Shown piece by piece: positions 8,258 to 16,798 of a stretch of 64,000 bases of DNA. Origin of the DNA: Actinotalea ferrariae CF5-4 (GTDB lineage: Bacteria > Actinomycetota > Actinomycetes > Actinomycetales > Cellulomonadaceae); contig NZ_AXCW01000001.1 in the NCBI RefSeq assembly GCF_000603945.1, forward strand, positions 1 to 64,000. The letters are read 5' to 3'. Position 1 is the stretch's first letter, and each line of letters begins with the position of its first letter. Below the pieces are notes generated by a model. That model was not told where the DNA came from. It made no database searches and worked only from the letters and a program-made list of their open reading frames with translations. The position numbers and the translations under genes were made by a program.

Positions 8258-9603
8258 GCGTCCACCTGCAGCCCGACTGCCGTGACGTCGGACGCTCGGT
8301 CCAGCGTGTCGCGCCCGAGAGCCGGCCTGGGGGTCAAGCGCGGGCTCGGATGACTGCGAAGGCTTTGATAGAGGTGCCCGACTTCCTCGAGCTGACGCGT
8401 CGAGGCCGGAGCGAGCCTGCCCTCCAGACGTGCACGGACGAGCTCAGGCTGGTCGGTGATTTCCTCGCCCGTCAGTGAACGGGCGGGGGCGTAGACGGTG
8501 CTCGTCCGGGTGATCTTGGCGAAGGTCCGGGCGTTGTGGTCTGCAACCTCGGTCATTATTGCGATGGCCCCACCCAGGGCAGCGCCGGTCCTGCGAAGGG
8601 CTGGATCCGGCAGGTGCGCCCTTCCCACACCCGACAGGGGCGCCACGGTCGGCAGGAGACGGGCAAGGCCGGCGAGATCGGCGTGGACGACGTCGTCACG
8701 CAGCGCCGGGCTGACCAGGATGGCGAGTCTGCTTCCCAAGGCTTGCCAGTTCCGACCGCGTGCGATGAGCGTGCCAGCTGGTCCGCCAGGTCCGGCATGG
8801 AAGGCGGCTGCGTGGGCGTGCACGGCGACGCCGATGGTGGCGAGGTCGCGCAGTGCGGCAACGGAGCGGCCGGGGGAGTTGACGAGTTCCCAGGCCCGTT
8901 GCCGCACGCGAGCCAGGCGGTCGGTGAGCTCGGCGAGGACGTCGTCGGTCCGGACGCGGGCGGTGATCAAGCCGACGTCGGGCAGGGGGTGTGGTCGTTC
9001 CGACTCGGTCACGCGCGCGAGCTGCTCGGCGGGAACGACGACGTGGTGGAGCCCGGTCAGCCACTTGGCGACGCTCCCCCAGTGCACCCCGGCCTGACCG
9101 ATCCGAAGCGCCTGGGCGTCCTCGACCGACGCCGTCGTCAAGGCGAGGGCGGCCACGCGGCTGAGAGCGGCGTCTCGCGCTTCCGGGGACTCGAGGATGT
9201 GCGCGACGGGGGAGCGCGGAGCGCCGATGGTGTCGTGGTGGAGGTGGACGAGGTCGGTCGCCGCCCTGAGGGTCCGGGCGGCTTCGGTCCAGGCGCTCTC
9301 GGATCCGGCCAGCAGTGACGGGTGAGGTCGTTCGACACCGATGGTCTCGGAGATCGCCGCGGCGAGTTGCAGCGCAGCTGCTTCGACGGTGTCCGGGTGC
9401 GCAGCGGACCGCACGCCAGAGGCCCGACCGGGGCTGATCAGTGCCCAGATGTGGGCCTCGAGAGCCGACAGGACTGCGTGGCTGTCCAAGACGAGCGCAA
9501 GGGCGCTCTCTCGGTCGTCCAGCCGAATGGTGGCGGATGGGCGACCATCCTCAACCAGTCGGGTGGCCCGGTTGATCAGGTCGGGATAGGTCGTTGGCGT
9601 CAT
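8254..9603 (-). CDS. hypothetical helical protein (449 aa)
   Basis: A 449-residue, Ala/Leu/Arg-rich, mostly helical soluble protein. The ATG at 9603 is used because it forms an ATGA overlap with the upstream gene; the open frame continues further but as arginine-rich shadow sequence. No signal peptide, membrane segment or catalytic motif is visible, and no family is recognised. Position in an operon facing the relaxase suggests a role in processing or replication of the island, but nothing in the sequence proves it. Confidence 0.75.
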   Translation of the reverse strand: MTPTTYPDLINRATRLVEDGRPSATIRLDDRESALALVLDSHAVLSALEAHIWALISPGRASGVRSAAHPDTVEAAALQLAAAISETIGVERPHPSLLAGSESAWTEAARTLRAATDLVHLHHDTIGAPRSPVAHILESPEARDAALSRVAALALTTASVEDAQALRIGQAGVHWGSVAKWLTGLHHVVVPAEQLARVTESERPHPLPDVGLITARVRTDDVLAELTDRLARVRQRAWELVNSPGRSVAALRDLATIGVAVHAHAAAFHAGPGGPAGTLIARGRNWQALGSRLAILVSPALRDDVVHADLAGLARLLPTVAPLSGVGRAHLPDPALRRTGAALGGAIAIMTEVADHNARTFAKITRTSTVYAPARSLTGEEITDQPELVRARLEGRLAPASTRQLEEVGHLYQSLRSHPSPRLTPRPALGRDTLDRASDVTAVGLQVDA

Positions 9604-10028
9604 GGCCCGGCCCCGAGGATCTTGTCCCGCGCCCGACGCAGGGCAGCCTCCACCTCGGCCAAAGTCAGGACGTCGGCGATCGTGAGTTCCGCGTCGAACA
9701 GATCCGAGGCACGGTCCAGCGCGGCGGTGGTCAGCTGGCCGAGGACACGTCGTCCGCGCGTGAAGCCTTCGTCGGATTCGAGAGGGCCGAGGTCGACGGC
9801 GGCGCACCGAGCCGGCAGCGCGGGATGGGCCCACTCGAGGTTGTCCTGGGCCTCGCGCAGATCAGCGGCGGCGTAAATGACATCCAGGGCGTCGATCAGG
9901 GGCAGCGCGTCGGCCAGACGCAGGGCGGCGCGGGAGGCTGCGTGGGTCAATGTCCAGATGCCGGCCCACCCGGGTTCGGCGTCCTCGGTCAGCACGCCGG
10001 CGGGCGAGGTCCAGGAAGAGCTCATCAC
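9600..10028 (-). CDS. hypothetical helical protein (142 aa)
   Basis: A 142-residue alanine-rich helical protein. Two adjacent starts, GTG 10028 and ATG 10025, follow an AAAGGTGA site; the stop of the preceding (frameshifted) reading frame at 10032 lies just ahead, and the gene overlaps the next one by ATGA. No domain recognised. Length and composition suggest a small partner of the 449-residue product. Confidence 0.72.
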   Translation of the reverse strand: MMSSSWTSPAGVLTEDAEPGWAGIWTLTHAASRAALRLADALPLIDALDVIYAAADLREAQDNLEWAHPALPARCAAVDLGPLESDEGFTRGRRVLGQLTTAALDRASDLFDAELTIADVLTLAEVEAALRRARDKILGAGP

Positions 10029-10031
10029 AGT

Positions 10032-10564
10032 TCACCTTTCAACTTCGACGCCCGGGCCCGTGCTGCCGTCGTCGGCTGCCTTCTCCAGCAGGTAGGCGTC
10101 GCCCGCGGCAACCTCCTCCGCTCCACCTGGCCCCGAGGCGCCATCGGCTGGCCACCGATGCAGGGGGCCGGGCTGGGATAGGTGGACCGTGCCGTCGCGG
10201 TCGAGCGTGAGGGCAGCGTGCTCGTGGGCTGCCGCCGGCGTGAGCCAGCGCCGCGAGGACCAAGTCGAGGTGGGCGCGGTCGAGGCCCGTCACGACGTCG
10301 ACGATGTCGATCGGTTCGGAGTCGACTAGCGCGGCAACCAGTCGCAGCACACGGCGCTCGCCACCGGAGAGTGCCGAACCCGAGCGCAAAGCCGTGGGCT
10401 CCAGCCAGGCCCGCCCGTCGTCGTCGACGATCCACGGATGCCCCCGGGTGGCGAAGCGCCCTCCGAAGGCCCGAGTGAGGAGTTCGACTGCCGCCATGGC
10501 GGGATAGGAACCCGCGGCCCAAGCCTGGGAGTTTCGCCACCGTCGTCGTGGCTTCTGTGCTCAT
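10032..10564 (-). pseudogene. frameshifted first gene of the unknown operon
   Basis: The gene should start at ATG 10564, which has a strong site (GGAGG six bases ahead) and encodes MSTEATTTVAKLPGLGRGFL. A shift near 10500 moves the sensible frame to the one beginning AMAAVELLTRAFGG, with a conserved-looking SGGERRVLRLVAALV segment. A second shift near 10220 moves it to a frame reading HEHAALTLDRDGTVHLSQ and ending EVEVER at the stop at 10032, four bases before the next start. Each piece has natural composition in only one frame, so the gene is read as one ORF broken by two single-base shifts. Sequencing error or programmed shifting are alternatives. Confidence 0.6.
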
Positions 10565-10942
10565 CGCGCCCTCCAAACCAAGGCCCTGTGCCGCCGATCG
10601 GGCGCGGCCGGTCTTCACCGTCGCCCCGGGGCTCCGACTGCCGCTTCGTGCGTCCTCGCGAATGTGGACGACGACTCCCTGCCAGCAGGTGGGGAGAACG
10701 GGTGACAACCCCGTGCGGTGGCAAGGCGTGCCCGAGTTCGGACCCGCGTCGAGCGGTTCAGGACCGTCATGGGCCGGCAGGGCAGGAAGATCCGGGACAC
10801 CTCTGGCACTAGCTTTTTGATCATGGTTAGCGGGTCGTCCGCGTTGCGGCGCGAGATGCCTACCTGCCCGCATGGAGCACTTGCGAGTCGGGCGGTCGGG
10901 CGGTGCCGGTGCGGCGGACGCCGACACGAGGGTCGGCCCGAC
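10565..10942. other. divergent intergenic region, likely oriT/promoters
   Basis: A 378-base gap between the unknown operon (minus) and the relaxase (plus). It has a locally AT-richer patch around 10807-10830 and a CCTGC/GCAGG inverted repeat near 10678-10689. In MobF elements the transfer origin often lies directly ahead of the relaxase, so oriT is expected here; the nick site cannot be identified by eye. Frames extending into it are not supported as coding. Confidence 0.4.
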
Positions 10943-13900
10943 ATGGTGATGACGCTGCACCGGTTGTCGGCTGGGGCGGGCTACCAGTACCTGCTCAAGC
11001 ACACCGCGACCGGGGACTGTGATCGGAATGGGTCGGCGCCGCTGACGGCGTACTACACCGCGTCCGGGAACCCGCCCGGCAGTTGGCTCGGCGCGGGTCT
11101 CGCTGGCGTCGGCGGGGGCAAGGGCCTGGCGTCCGGCGCCGTGGTCGTCGAGGAAGCCATGGCGAACCTGTTCGGCGCCGGCACGGACCCCGTCACTGGC
11201 GCACCACTAGGTCGCGCCTACCCGTCATTCACCCCCGCCCGGGCGCGCATCGCGTCGCAGGTAGCGGACTTGCCGGACGCCATGACGGACGGCGCCCGGG
11301 CCGCCGCGGTCGAGGCGATCACGAGAGTGGAGCTGGCCAAGGCGCATCCGACGGCGGTGGCCGGCTTCGACATGACCTTCACGCCGCCGAAGTCCGTCTC
11401 CACGATGTGGGCGGTGGCCGACCGGTCAACCCAGGCGGCCGTCGTCGATGCGCACCGCGCCGCCGTCGATGAGGCGTTGGCATTCTTCGAGCGCACGGCG
11501 CTCTTCACCCGCACGGGGACGGCAGGGTGCCAGCAGCACCCGACCCGGGGGATGCTCGCTGTGGCGTTCGACCACTGGGACTCCCGCGCCGGGGACCCGA
11601 ACCTGCACACCCACGTGGTCGTCGCCAACAAGGTGCAAGCCCCGGACGGGCGATGGCTGTCGGTCGACTCGCGCGCCCTGCACCACGCAGTCGTGGCGAT
11701 CTCCGAGATCTACGACGACCTCATGGCCGACGAGCTGGCCCGCAGACTGCCGGTCTCGTGGTCGTGGCGGCATCGCGGCCCTCGCCGCTCCCCGGGGTTC
11801 GAGGTCGACGGCGTCGATGACGGGCTCATGCGCGAGTTCTCCACCCGTACCACGCAGATCGACGAGGCGATGACGGCCACCGTCGCCCAGTTCTACGCCA
11901 CTCACGGCCGGGGCCCGAACCGGATCGAGATCTCGCGTCTGCGCCAGCAGGTCACCCGGACCACCCGCCCGGACAAGCACGTCCAACCGCTTCTGGACCT
12001 GGTCGCGACCTGGCGGCGGCGGGCTACGGACCGCACCGGGCGGACGCCGCAAGAACTGACGGCCGCCGTCCTGCGCGCCTCGCGGAACGTGGCGATGACG
12101 GCCGCGGAGGTGCCGCAACCCGTCATCGACCACTTCGCGGACCACACGGTCATCCAAGTGATGGAGCGCCGTTCGACGTGGACCCGATGGAACGTCCTCG
12201 CGGAGACGGCGCGCGCCACCCGTGGACTGCGCACCGCTAGTCCCGACGACCGGCAAACGCTGCTGGACCGAGTGTGCGAGGCAGTGCTGGCACGGTGCGT
12301 CAGCCTCGAGCCGCCCGAGCTGTTCACCGTGCCGGCCGAGTACCAGCGCCCGGACGGGTCGTCGGTGTTCACCCGGTCTGGTGAGGCTCGCTACACCCAC
12401 GCAGGCGTCCTAGCGGCCGAGGAGCGACTCCTCGCCGCCACGGAGGACCGGACAGCGCCGCGAGCCGACACCGCCCGTGCGACGGCGGTCGACCTGATTG
12501 CCCCGGTGCGGCGCATCGACGGCCGGCCCGTGGCCTTGGCAGGCGACCAGGTCAACGCGATCCGCCTCATCGCTGCTTCCGGGCGTCGGCTGGAGGTCTT
12601 GGTCGGTCCGGCCGGCACCGGCAAGACCACGACGCTGGCGGGCTTAAAGACGGTCTGGGAGGCCGTCCACGGTCGCGGGACCGTCATGGGTCTTGCCCCG
12701 TCGTCAGCCGCGGCCGCCGAGCTCGCCGAAGCCCTGGGCATCACGTGCGAGAACACCGCCAAGTGGCTCCACGAGTCCAGCGGGCGGGGCGCTACCCTGC
12801 GCTCGACCTACCTGCAGCACCTCACGGCCGAGCGCGAGGCGTCGCAGCGCTCCGGTGACCTTCGGCGGCTTCGGACGGCCGATGCCGCCGCGAACAACCT
12901 GGGCGGGCAGCAGCAGCACTGGACGATGCGCCCGGGCCAGCTCGTGATCGTCGACGAAGCGTCCCTGGCCAGCACCGCGACCCTCGACCAGCTGACCGCT
13001 CAGGCCACCGCAGCCGGGGCGAAGGTGCTCCTGGTCGGCGACCACGCCCAACTTTCGGCCGTCGACGCCGGCGGTGCGTTCAACCTCCTGGCTGTGCGGA
13101 CCCACCCCGCCGTGCTGACGTCCCTGTGGCGGTTCAGCCACCGGTGGGAGGCCGACGCCACCCGTGCGCTGCGCGCCGGTAGCCCCGCCGTCCTCGACGT
13201 CTACGCCGAGCACGACCGGATCACCGCCGGCGCCGCCGAGGCCATGTGCGAGGCCGCCTACACCGCCTGGCAGGCCGACACCGAGAACGGGGTCCCGGCA
13301 ATCCTTCTGGCCGCCGACGCCCACACCGTCAGCATCCTCAACGCCCGCGCTCACAACGACCGCGTCAGTGACGGTCTCGTCGCGGCCAGCGGGATCACGA
13401 CGACGGACGGATCCGTCATCGCCGTCGGCGACCGAGTCGTGACTCGCGCGAACAACCGGCGGCTGCGCACTCGCGGCGGGTACGTGCGCAACGGTGACCT
13501 GTGGACCGTCACCGCCACCGCGCCGGACGGATCCCTGACCGCTACCCGCCTTACCCGGCGTGGCGAAGTGAACGGTGATGCGGTGGTCCTGTCGGCCGAG
13601 TACGTCGCCCAGAACGTCGACCTGGCCTACGCCACCACCACCCACCGCGCCCAGGGCCTGACCGTCGACCACGCTCACGTCCTGGCAGCGCCGGGCATGA
13701 CCCGGGAGAACCTGTATGTAGCGATGACCCGCGGGCGCCAGGACAACCGCGTCTACGTCGCCGTCGACGACGTCGACCCGGCGTGCGACTACCTGCCGGA
13801 CACCCACGCCGCGCCCGACGGGCGGACCGTTCTCGCCGGCATCCTGGCGACCTCGGGGGCTGAGCTCTCCGCGACGCAGACCATCGCCGCTCGCCAGAAC

Positions 13901-14542
13901 GCCGCTGGCTCTCTCAAGCGCCTCGAACCGATCCGTCAGACCCTCCTTGCGGACGCCACCGCAACTCGCTGGATCTCAACTCTGCGCGGAGCTGGGCTGG
14001 GCGGCTCCGCCGTCGAGCAGATCACCACCTCGTCCGCACGCGGCTCCCTGTTCGCGAACCTCGAACGCGGCGCCGCACTCGGTGTGCCGATGGACGATGT
14101 TCTGCGCGAGCTCATCGACATCCGACCCATCCACGAAACTGGCGAGACGGTCGGTGACCTCGCCGCTGTCCTTCACCGACGCGTCAGCGCCTGGCTGGCC
14201 GCTCAGGTTGAAGACCCCGCAGCCATCACCACCCACCCCGAGAGTGCGCACCTGTCACCAGGGGCGCGCGACACCCTGCGCCAGGTCGACGCACTGATCG
14301 CAGCCCGCATCGAAGCCCTGACGGACAACGCCCTTAACGTCGGTTCCGCCTGGTTGGCCGACCTAGAACCGATACCCGAAGACGACGCCGGACGTCTGGC
14401 CTGGCGCAGTCAGCCCGCTGCTGCCCTCGCCCATGAGGACTTCACGCGCGGCAACACCGTGGCGCACGCCCCGCCGCGCGCTGTCGAGTACGTGGCCGCG
14501 GTCGACCCCAGCACCGAAGCGCAGAGGAGTTGGTCCCGATGA
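10943..14542 (+). CDS. MobF-family conjugative relaxase/helicase
   Basis: A 1199-residue TrwC/TraI-like protein that would nick oriT, become covalently attached to the DNA and unwind it for transfer. The relaxase domain (about residues 1-320) starts MVMTLHRLSAGAGYQYL and has FTPPKSVS and the metal-binding histidine triad in HWDSRAGDPNLHTHVV. The helicase domain has Walker A GPAGTGKTTT, Walker B VIVDEASLAS and a late motif TTTHRAQGLTVDH. The ATG at 10943 is chosen over a frame extension to 10718, which is arginine-rich noise. The last codons overlap the next gene by ATGA, so both are made together. Confidence 0.95.
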   Translation: MVMTLHRLSAGAGYQYLLKHTATGDCDRNGSAPLTAYYTASGNPPGSWLGAGLAGVGGGKGLASGAVVVEEAMANLFGAGTDPVTGAPLGRAYPSFTPARARIASQVADLPDAMTDGARAAAVEAITRVELAKAHPTAVAGFDMTFTPPKSVSTMWAVADRSTQAAVVDAHRAAVDEALAFFERTALFTRTGTAGCQQHPTRGMLAVAFDHWDSRAGDPNLHTHVVVANKVQAPDGRWLSVDSRALHHAVVAISEIYDDLMADELARRLPVSWSWRHRGPRRSPGFEVDGVDDGLMREFSTRTTQIDEAMTATVAQFYATHGRGPNRIEISRLRQQVTRTTRPDKHVQPLLDLVATWRRRATDRTGRTPQELTAAVLRASRNVAMTAAEVPQPVIDHFADHTVIQVMERRSTWTRWNVLAETARATRGLRTASPDDRQTLLDRVCEAVLARCVSLEPPELFTVPAEYQRPDGSSVFTRSGEARYTHAGVLAAEERLLAATEDRTAPRADTARATAVDLIAPVRRIDGRPVALAGDQVNAIRLIAASGRRLEVLVGPAGTGKTTTLAGLKTVWEAVHGRGTVMGLAPSSAAAAELAEALGITCENTAKWLHESSGRGATLRSTYLQHLTAEREASQRSGDLRRLRTADAAANNLGGQQQHWTMRPGQLVIVDEASLASTATLDQLTAQATAAGAKVLLVGDHAQLSAVDAGGAFNLLAVRTHPAVLTSLWRFSHRWEADATRALRAGSPAVLDVYAEHDRITAGAAEAMCEAAYTAWQADTENGVPAILLAADAHTVSILNARAHNDRVSDGLVAASGITTTDGSVIAVGDRVVTRANNRRLRTRGGYVRNGDLWTVTATAPDGSLTATRLTRRGEVNGDAVVLSAEYVAQNVDLAYATTTHRAQGLTVDHAHVLAAPGMTRENLYVAMTRGRQDNRVYVAVDDVDPACDYLPDTHAAPDGRTVLAGILATSGAELSATQTIAARQNAAGSLKRLEPIRQTLLADATATRWISTLRGAGLGGSAVEQITTSSARGSLFANLERGAALGVPMDDVLRELIDIRPIHETGETVGDLAAVLHRRVSAWLAAQVEDPAAITTHPESAHLSPGARDTLRQVDALIAARIEALTDNALNVGSAWLADLEPIPEDDAGRLAWRSQPAAALAHEDFTRGNTVAHAPPRAVEYVAAVDPSTEAQRSWSR

Positions 14543-14955
14543 CCGCACGCCGCTCCCGACCGGAGTCTGTCGATGACGCGTTCTTCCCCCGCGCCGAGCT
14601 ACCTCAACCATTCGGCCCCGCCGTGCCGATCTGCTGGGCCGCTCAGACCCCCGACAGCCAGCGCCTGTACCTCGAGGACCTCGACACCTGGGTCACCTGG
14701 CTCGTGGCCCACTACAGCCTCGATCGCCGCCACGTCCCCGAGTGCTGGGACGAGCACTGGGAGCTCGTCGAAGAGCTGGCCGCCCTGCACCTCGCATGGG
14801 AGGGGGCCTTCGCGACGACCGCGCAGGCGGATGCCCCGCTGGCATGGCACGAGCGTTTCGCCGCGTCCCGAAGCCGCCTTGCAGACTGGGCATCGCGAAC
14901 GGGTTGTCGCCCCGGTCCACATCGATCCAGGTCGCCTGCAATCCCAGCACGGTGA
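14539..14955 (+). CDS. DUF4913-like relaxase-linked protein, tail replaced
   Basis: A 138-residue protein coupled to the relaxase by ATGA, with a GAGGAG site nine bases upstream of its ATG. The core, Tyr-Leu-Glu-Asp-Leu followed by WVTWLVAHY, a WDEHWELVEELAALHLAWE segment and WHERF, resembles DUF4913 proteins of actinobacterial plasmids. After SRTGCRPG the sequence turns to Arg/Pro/Ser without family character, suggesting the original 3' end was lost. Function unknown. Confidence 0.65.
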   Translation: MTARRSRPESVDDAFFPRAELPQPFGPAVPICWAAQTPDSQRLYLEDLDTWVTWLVAHYSLDRRHVPECWDEHWELVEELAALHLAWEGAFATTAQADAPLAWHERFAASRSRLADWASRTGCRPGPHRSRSPAIPAR

Positions 14956-15250
14956 GCGTGGTGGCGCGCATCTCCCGAAGGGTCGGGCGGACCGCCGCTG
15001 GAGGATCAATGCCTCAAATGGGCAGCGGCATGATCGGACGTCGCGCGAGACGTCATCCGGGCCTTGTACTGGCCGCGCGCTCACGCCGAACACCCCGCCC
15101 TGTTGCACGCCATCGGCAGGCATTACCGTGCGCCCGCGCGGTGGCCAGCACCGTGCAATGCGGTCCGTCCAGGCAGAGGACTGACCCCATGAACTTGCAT
15201 CCTCGGCTGCCGCTGGTGCACGTCTTCGTCAAGATCACGAAAGACTGAGG
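14956..15250. other. decayed region without an intact gene
   Basis: About 295 bases between the relaxase operon and the convergent membrane-protein gene. One frame near 15048-15183 reads DVIRALYWPRAHAEHPALLH and ends at an ordinary stop, which looks like the tail of a lost coding region; it has no start. On the minus strand a frame beginning at 14971 (MRATTLTVLGLQATWIDVD) is also gene-like but lacks a spaced ribosome site. Both are probably remnants. Confidence 0.4.
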
Positions 15251-15451
15251 CTAATGCCTCGATGCCTCGCGCTTTGTGATGTGACTAGCGCCGGTTGTCG
15301 CCGCGACGATGGACGGCACCATCACGAGAGGGTTGAAGGCGCGATCTACAACAAGCCAGTACGAAATGACGGCGAAGGCGAGTCCGACAGCGAGCAGGGC
15401 CAGACCGGCTGGATCCAGGCGGCGATACGAGTGAGGGCTATCCGTCGTCAT
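15251..15451 (-). CDS. small two-pass membrane protein
   Basis: A 66-residue protein with two hydrophobic helices, LALLAVGLAFAVISYWLVV and NPLVMVPSIVAATTG, separated by a short charged loop, and basic ends. Its ATG lies inside the end of the 304-residue gene (14-base overlap), so it depends on that gene for translation. A small membrane protein paired with a soluble partner is a common shape for toxin/effector modules, but no family is recognised and the function is unknown. Confidence 0.7.
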   Translation of the reverse strand: MTTDSPHSYRRLDPAGLALLAVGLAFAVISYWLVVDRAFNPLVMVPSIVAATTGASHITKREASRH

Positions 15452-16352
15452 CGTCACTCGCTGCCCTTCTGTGACTGATGACCTCGAGCACAGTCCACGT
15501 GCGCCGGGTCCGGCCGTTCTTCTCAACGGTGTCCTCACGCACCTTGAGATTGAATATGTCACTCTTGCGGATTGCCAGACCTCGGGCCACCCGGCCGAGG
15601 AAGTCGTCATCCTCGACGGTGGCCAGACGGTTCTCGTCGGTCGTCTTGACTCTCCATCGCGTTGGGTCGTCGAAGTCGATGGCCGACATCTGCGCTTCCG
15701 TATCGAAGATCTCCGACGTCTCCGTGATGTCGTCTTCCGGCTGAACCGCGTTGTAGTCCGGCCTCGTGAGCGTGAACGCTGCCTCGGCCTCGCCTGCCTC
15801 AATCTCTGCTGGCGCCACGGCCTCGACCTCGACCGAGGACACTCGCTGATCGCTCAGGGGTGCCATGATCTGCCGCAGTTGCTTCTTGCGTCGGCGATCA
15901 CGCTTGTTCAACTCCCGCCATGCCGCCTGCGGAATCTCCTGCACGGTGTTGTCTTGCCACGAGACCAGGACGTTGCCGTTCTCCAGGTACTCGGCGCCGC
16001 TCGGCTCTGCCCGAGCGGACTTGGTGGCCCACCAGATGATCTGGCCGAGCGTCGGCATGCCGCCTGCTGCTGCGTACGCGGCGACCGTGGTGGGATCCAG
16101 GTCCTGAGCGACCCGCAGCACCTCGATGATGAAGGAACCCTCTTGCGCAGGCCGGACCAGTACCTCGGAGCCCGCTGGCCCGTCACCGAAGGCCCCGGCC
16201 CTCGCGAAGTCGCTCGACAACCCGACGAGGCCGGTCAGCACTTCGGCGACGTGCGCGGCGCGGAGCTCGTGGATCTCCGTGCCGTCCTCCTCCTTGCCTT
16301 GGAAGCGAAGAGTGAGAACCTCCTGAAGGTCAGAATCCGATTCAGTCAGCAT
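15438..16352 (-). CDS. hypothetical soluble partner of the membrane protein (304 aa)
   Basis: A 304-residue acidic protein, no signal peptide or membrane helix. The N-terminal half is a compact alpha/beta domain (LTLRFQG, ELRAAHVAEVLTGLVGLSS, EVLVRPAQEGSFIIEVLRV), then a linker of basic residues (NKRDRRRKKQLRQ), and a C-terminal beta-rich part (WRVKTTDENRLATVEDDDF). The pattern resembles uncharacterised proteins from phage and defence islands; I cannot name the family. It is upstream of, and overlaps, the two-pass membrane protein gene, so the pair forms an operon. Confidence 0.72.
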   Translation of the reverse strand: MLTESDSDLQEVLTLRFQGKEEDGTEIHELRAAHVAEVLTGLVGLSSDFARAGAFGDGPAGSEVLVRPAQEGSFIIEVLRVAQDLDPTTVAAYAAAGGMPTLGQIIWWATKSARAEPSGAEYLENGNVLVSWQDNTVQEIPQAAWRELNKRDRRRKKQLRQIMAPLSDQRVSSVEVEAVAPAEIEAGEAEAAFTLTRPDYNAVQPEDDITETSEIFDTEAQMSAIDFDDPTRWRVKTTDENRLATVEDDDFLGRVARGLAIRKSDIFNLKVREDTVEKNGRTRRTWTVLEVISHRRAASDDDDG

Positions 16353-16798
16353 GGCGGCACGGTACCGGAAACGAGTGACAGTGCCCGGCAGGTTCGGGAT
16401 GCGTTGAAGGGGCCGCTCCTGCCCTCCGAGCGTCGCGGATCGTGGCCAGGGACGTTGCTGACACGATCATGCGAACGGACCCCACGACCTAACAGGGCCG
16501 GCCCGGCCTAGGGCCTGCTGATCGGCTACGCCCGTGTCTGGGCGAGCCCGCAGGACCTGATGGCCACGAGTCGGTGGAGACGCACGCCGACGACCAGGTC
16601 GGTGTGCTGTGCTCATCGAGCTGGGACAGCCGCTGGCGGGATCGATTCGGAGGCCGCGCTGGGTGATTCTCCACCGGAGGCGAGGACCAGCGCAGAACTT
16701 GCGACCTCGTCACCGTCATCACCGGCACGGAGGCGACGTCCCCGTGATCGCTCCCGCGGCTCTCACTCAAGCTTCCACCGTCTCCCCAGGCCGCTCGC
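16353..16798. other. degenerate stretch with recombinase remnant
   Basis: A 446-base gap between two minus-strand units. Apart from the resolvase-like remnant at 16515-16559 no reading frame on either strand has natural composition. It probably contains the promoter of the 304-residue gene near 16360-16450. Confidence 0.45.
16515..16559 (+). pseudogene. serine recombinase N-terminal remnant
   Basis: Fifteen codons read LLIGYARVWASPQDL, closely matching the opening of serine resolvase/invertases (L-I-G-Y-A-R-V-S-T-x-x-Q-x-L), including the end of the catalytic-serine motif but with W-A in place of the usual S-T. The match stops abruptly. A decayed resolvase or invertase gene is the simplest reading. 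Confidence 0.5.

Noticed and set aside
14693-14971. minus-strand frame MRATTLTVLGLQATWIDVD
   Set aside because: Gene-like opening but antisense to the DUF4913-like gene, no spaced ribosome site, and composition decays after about 30 codons.
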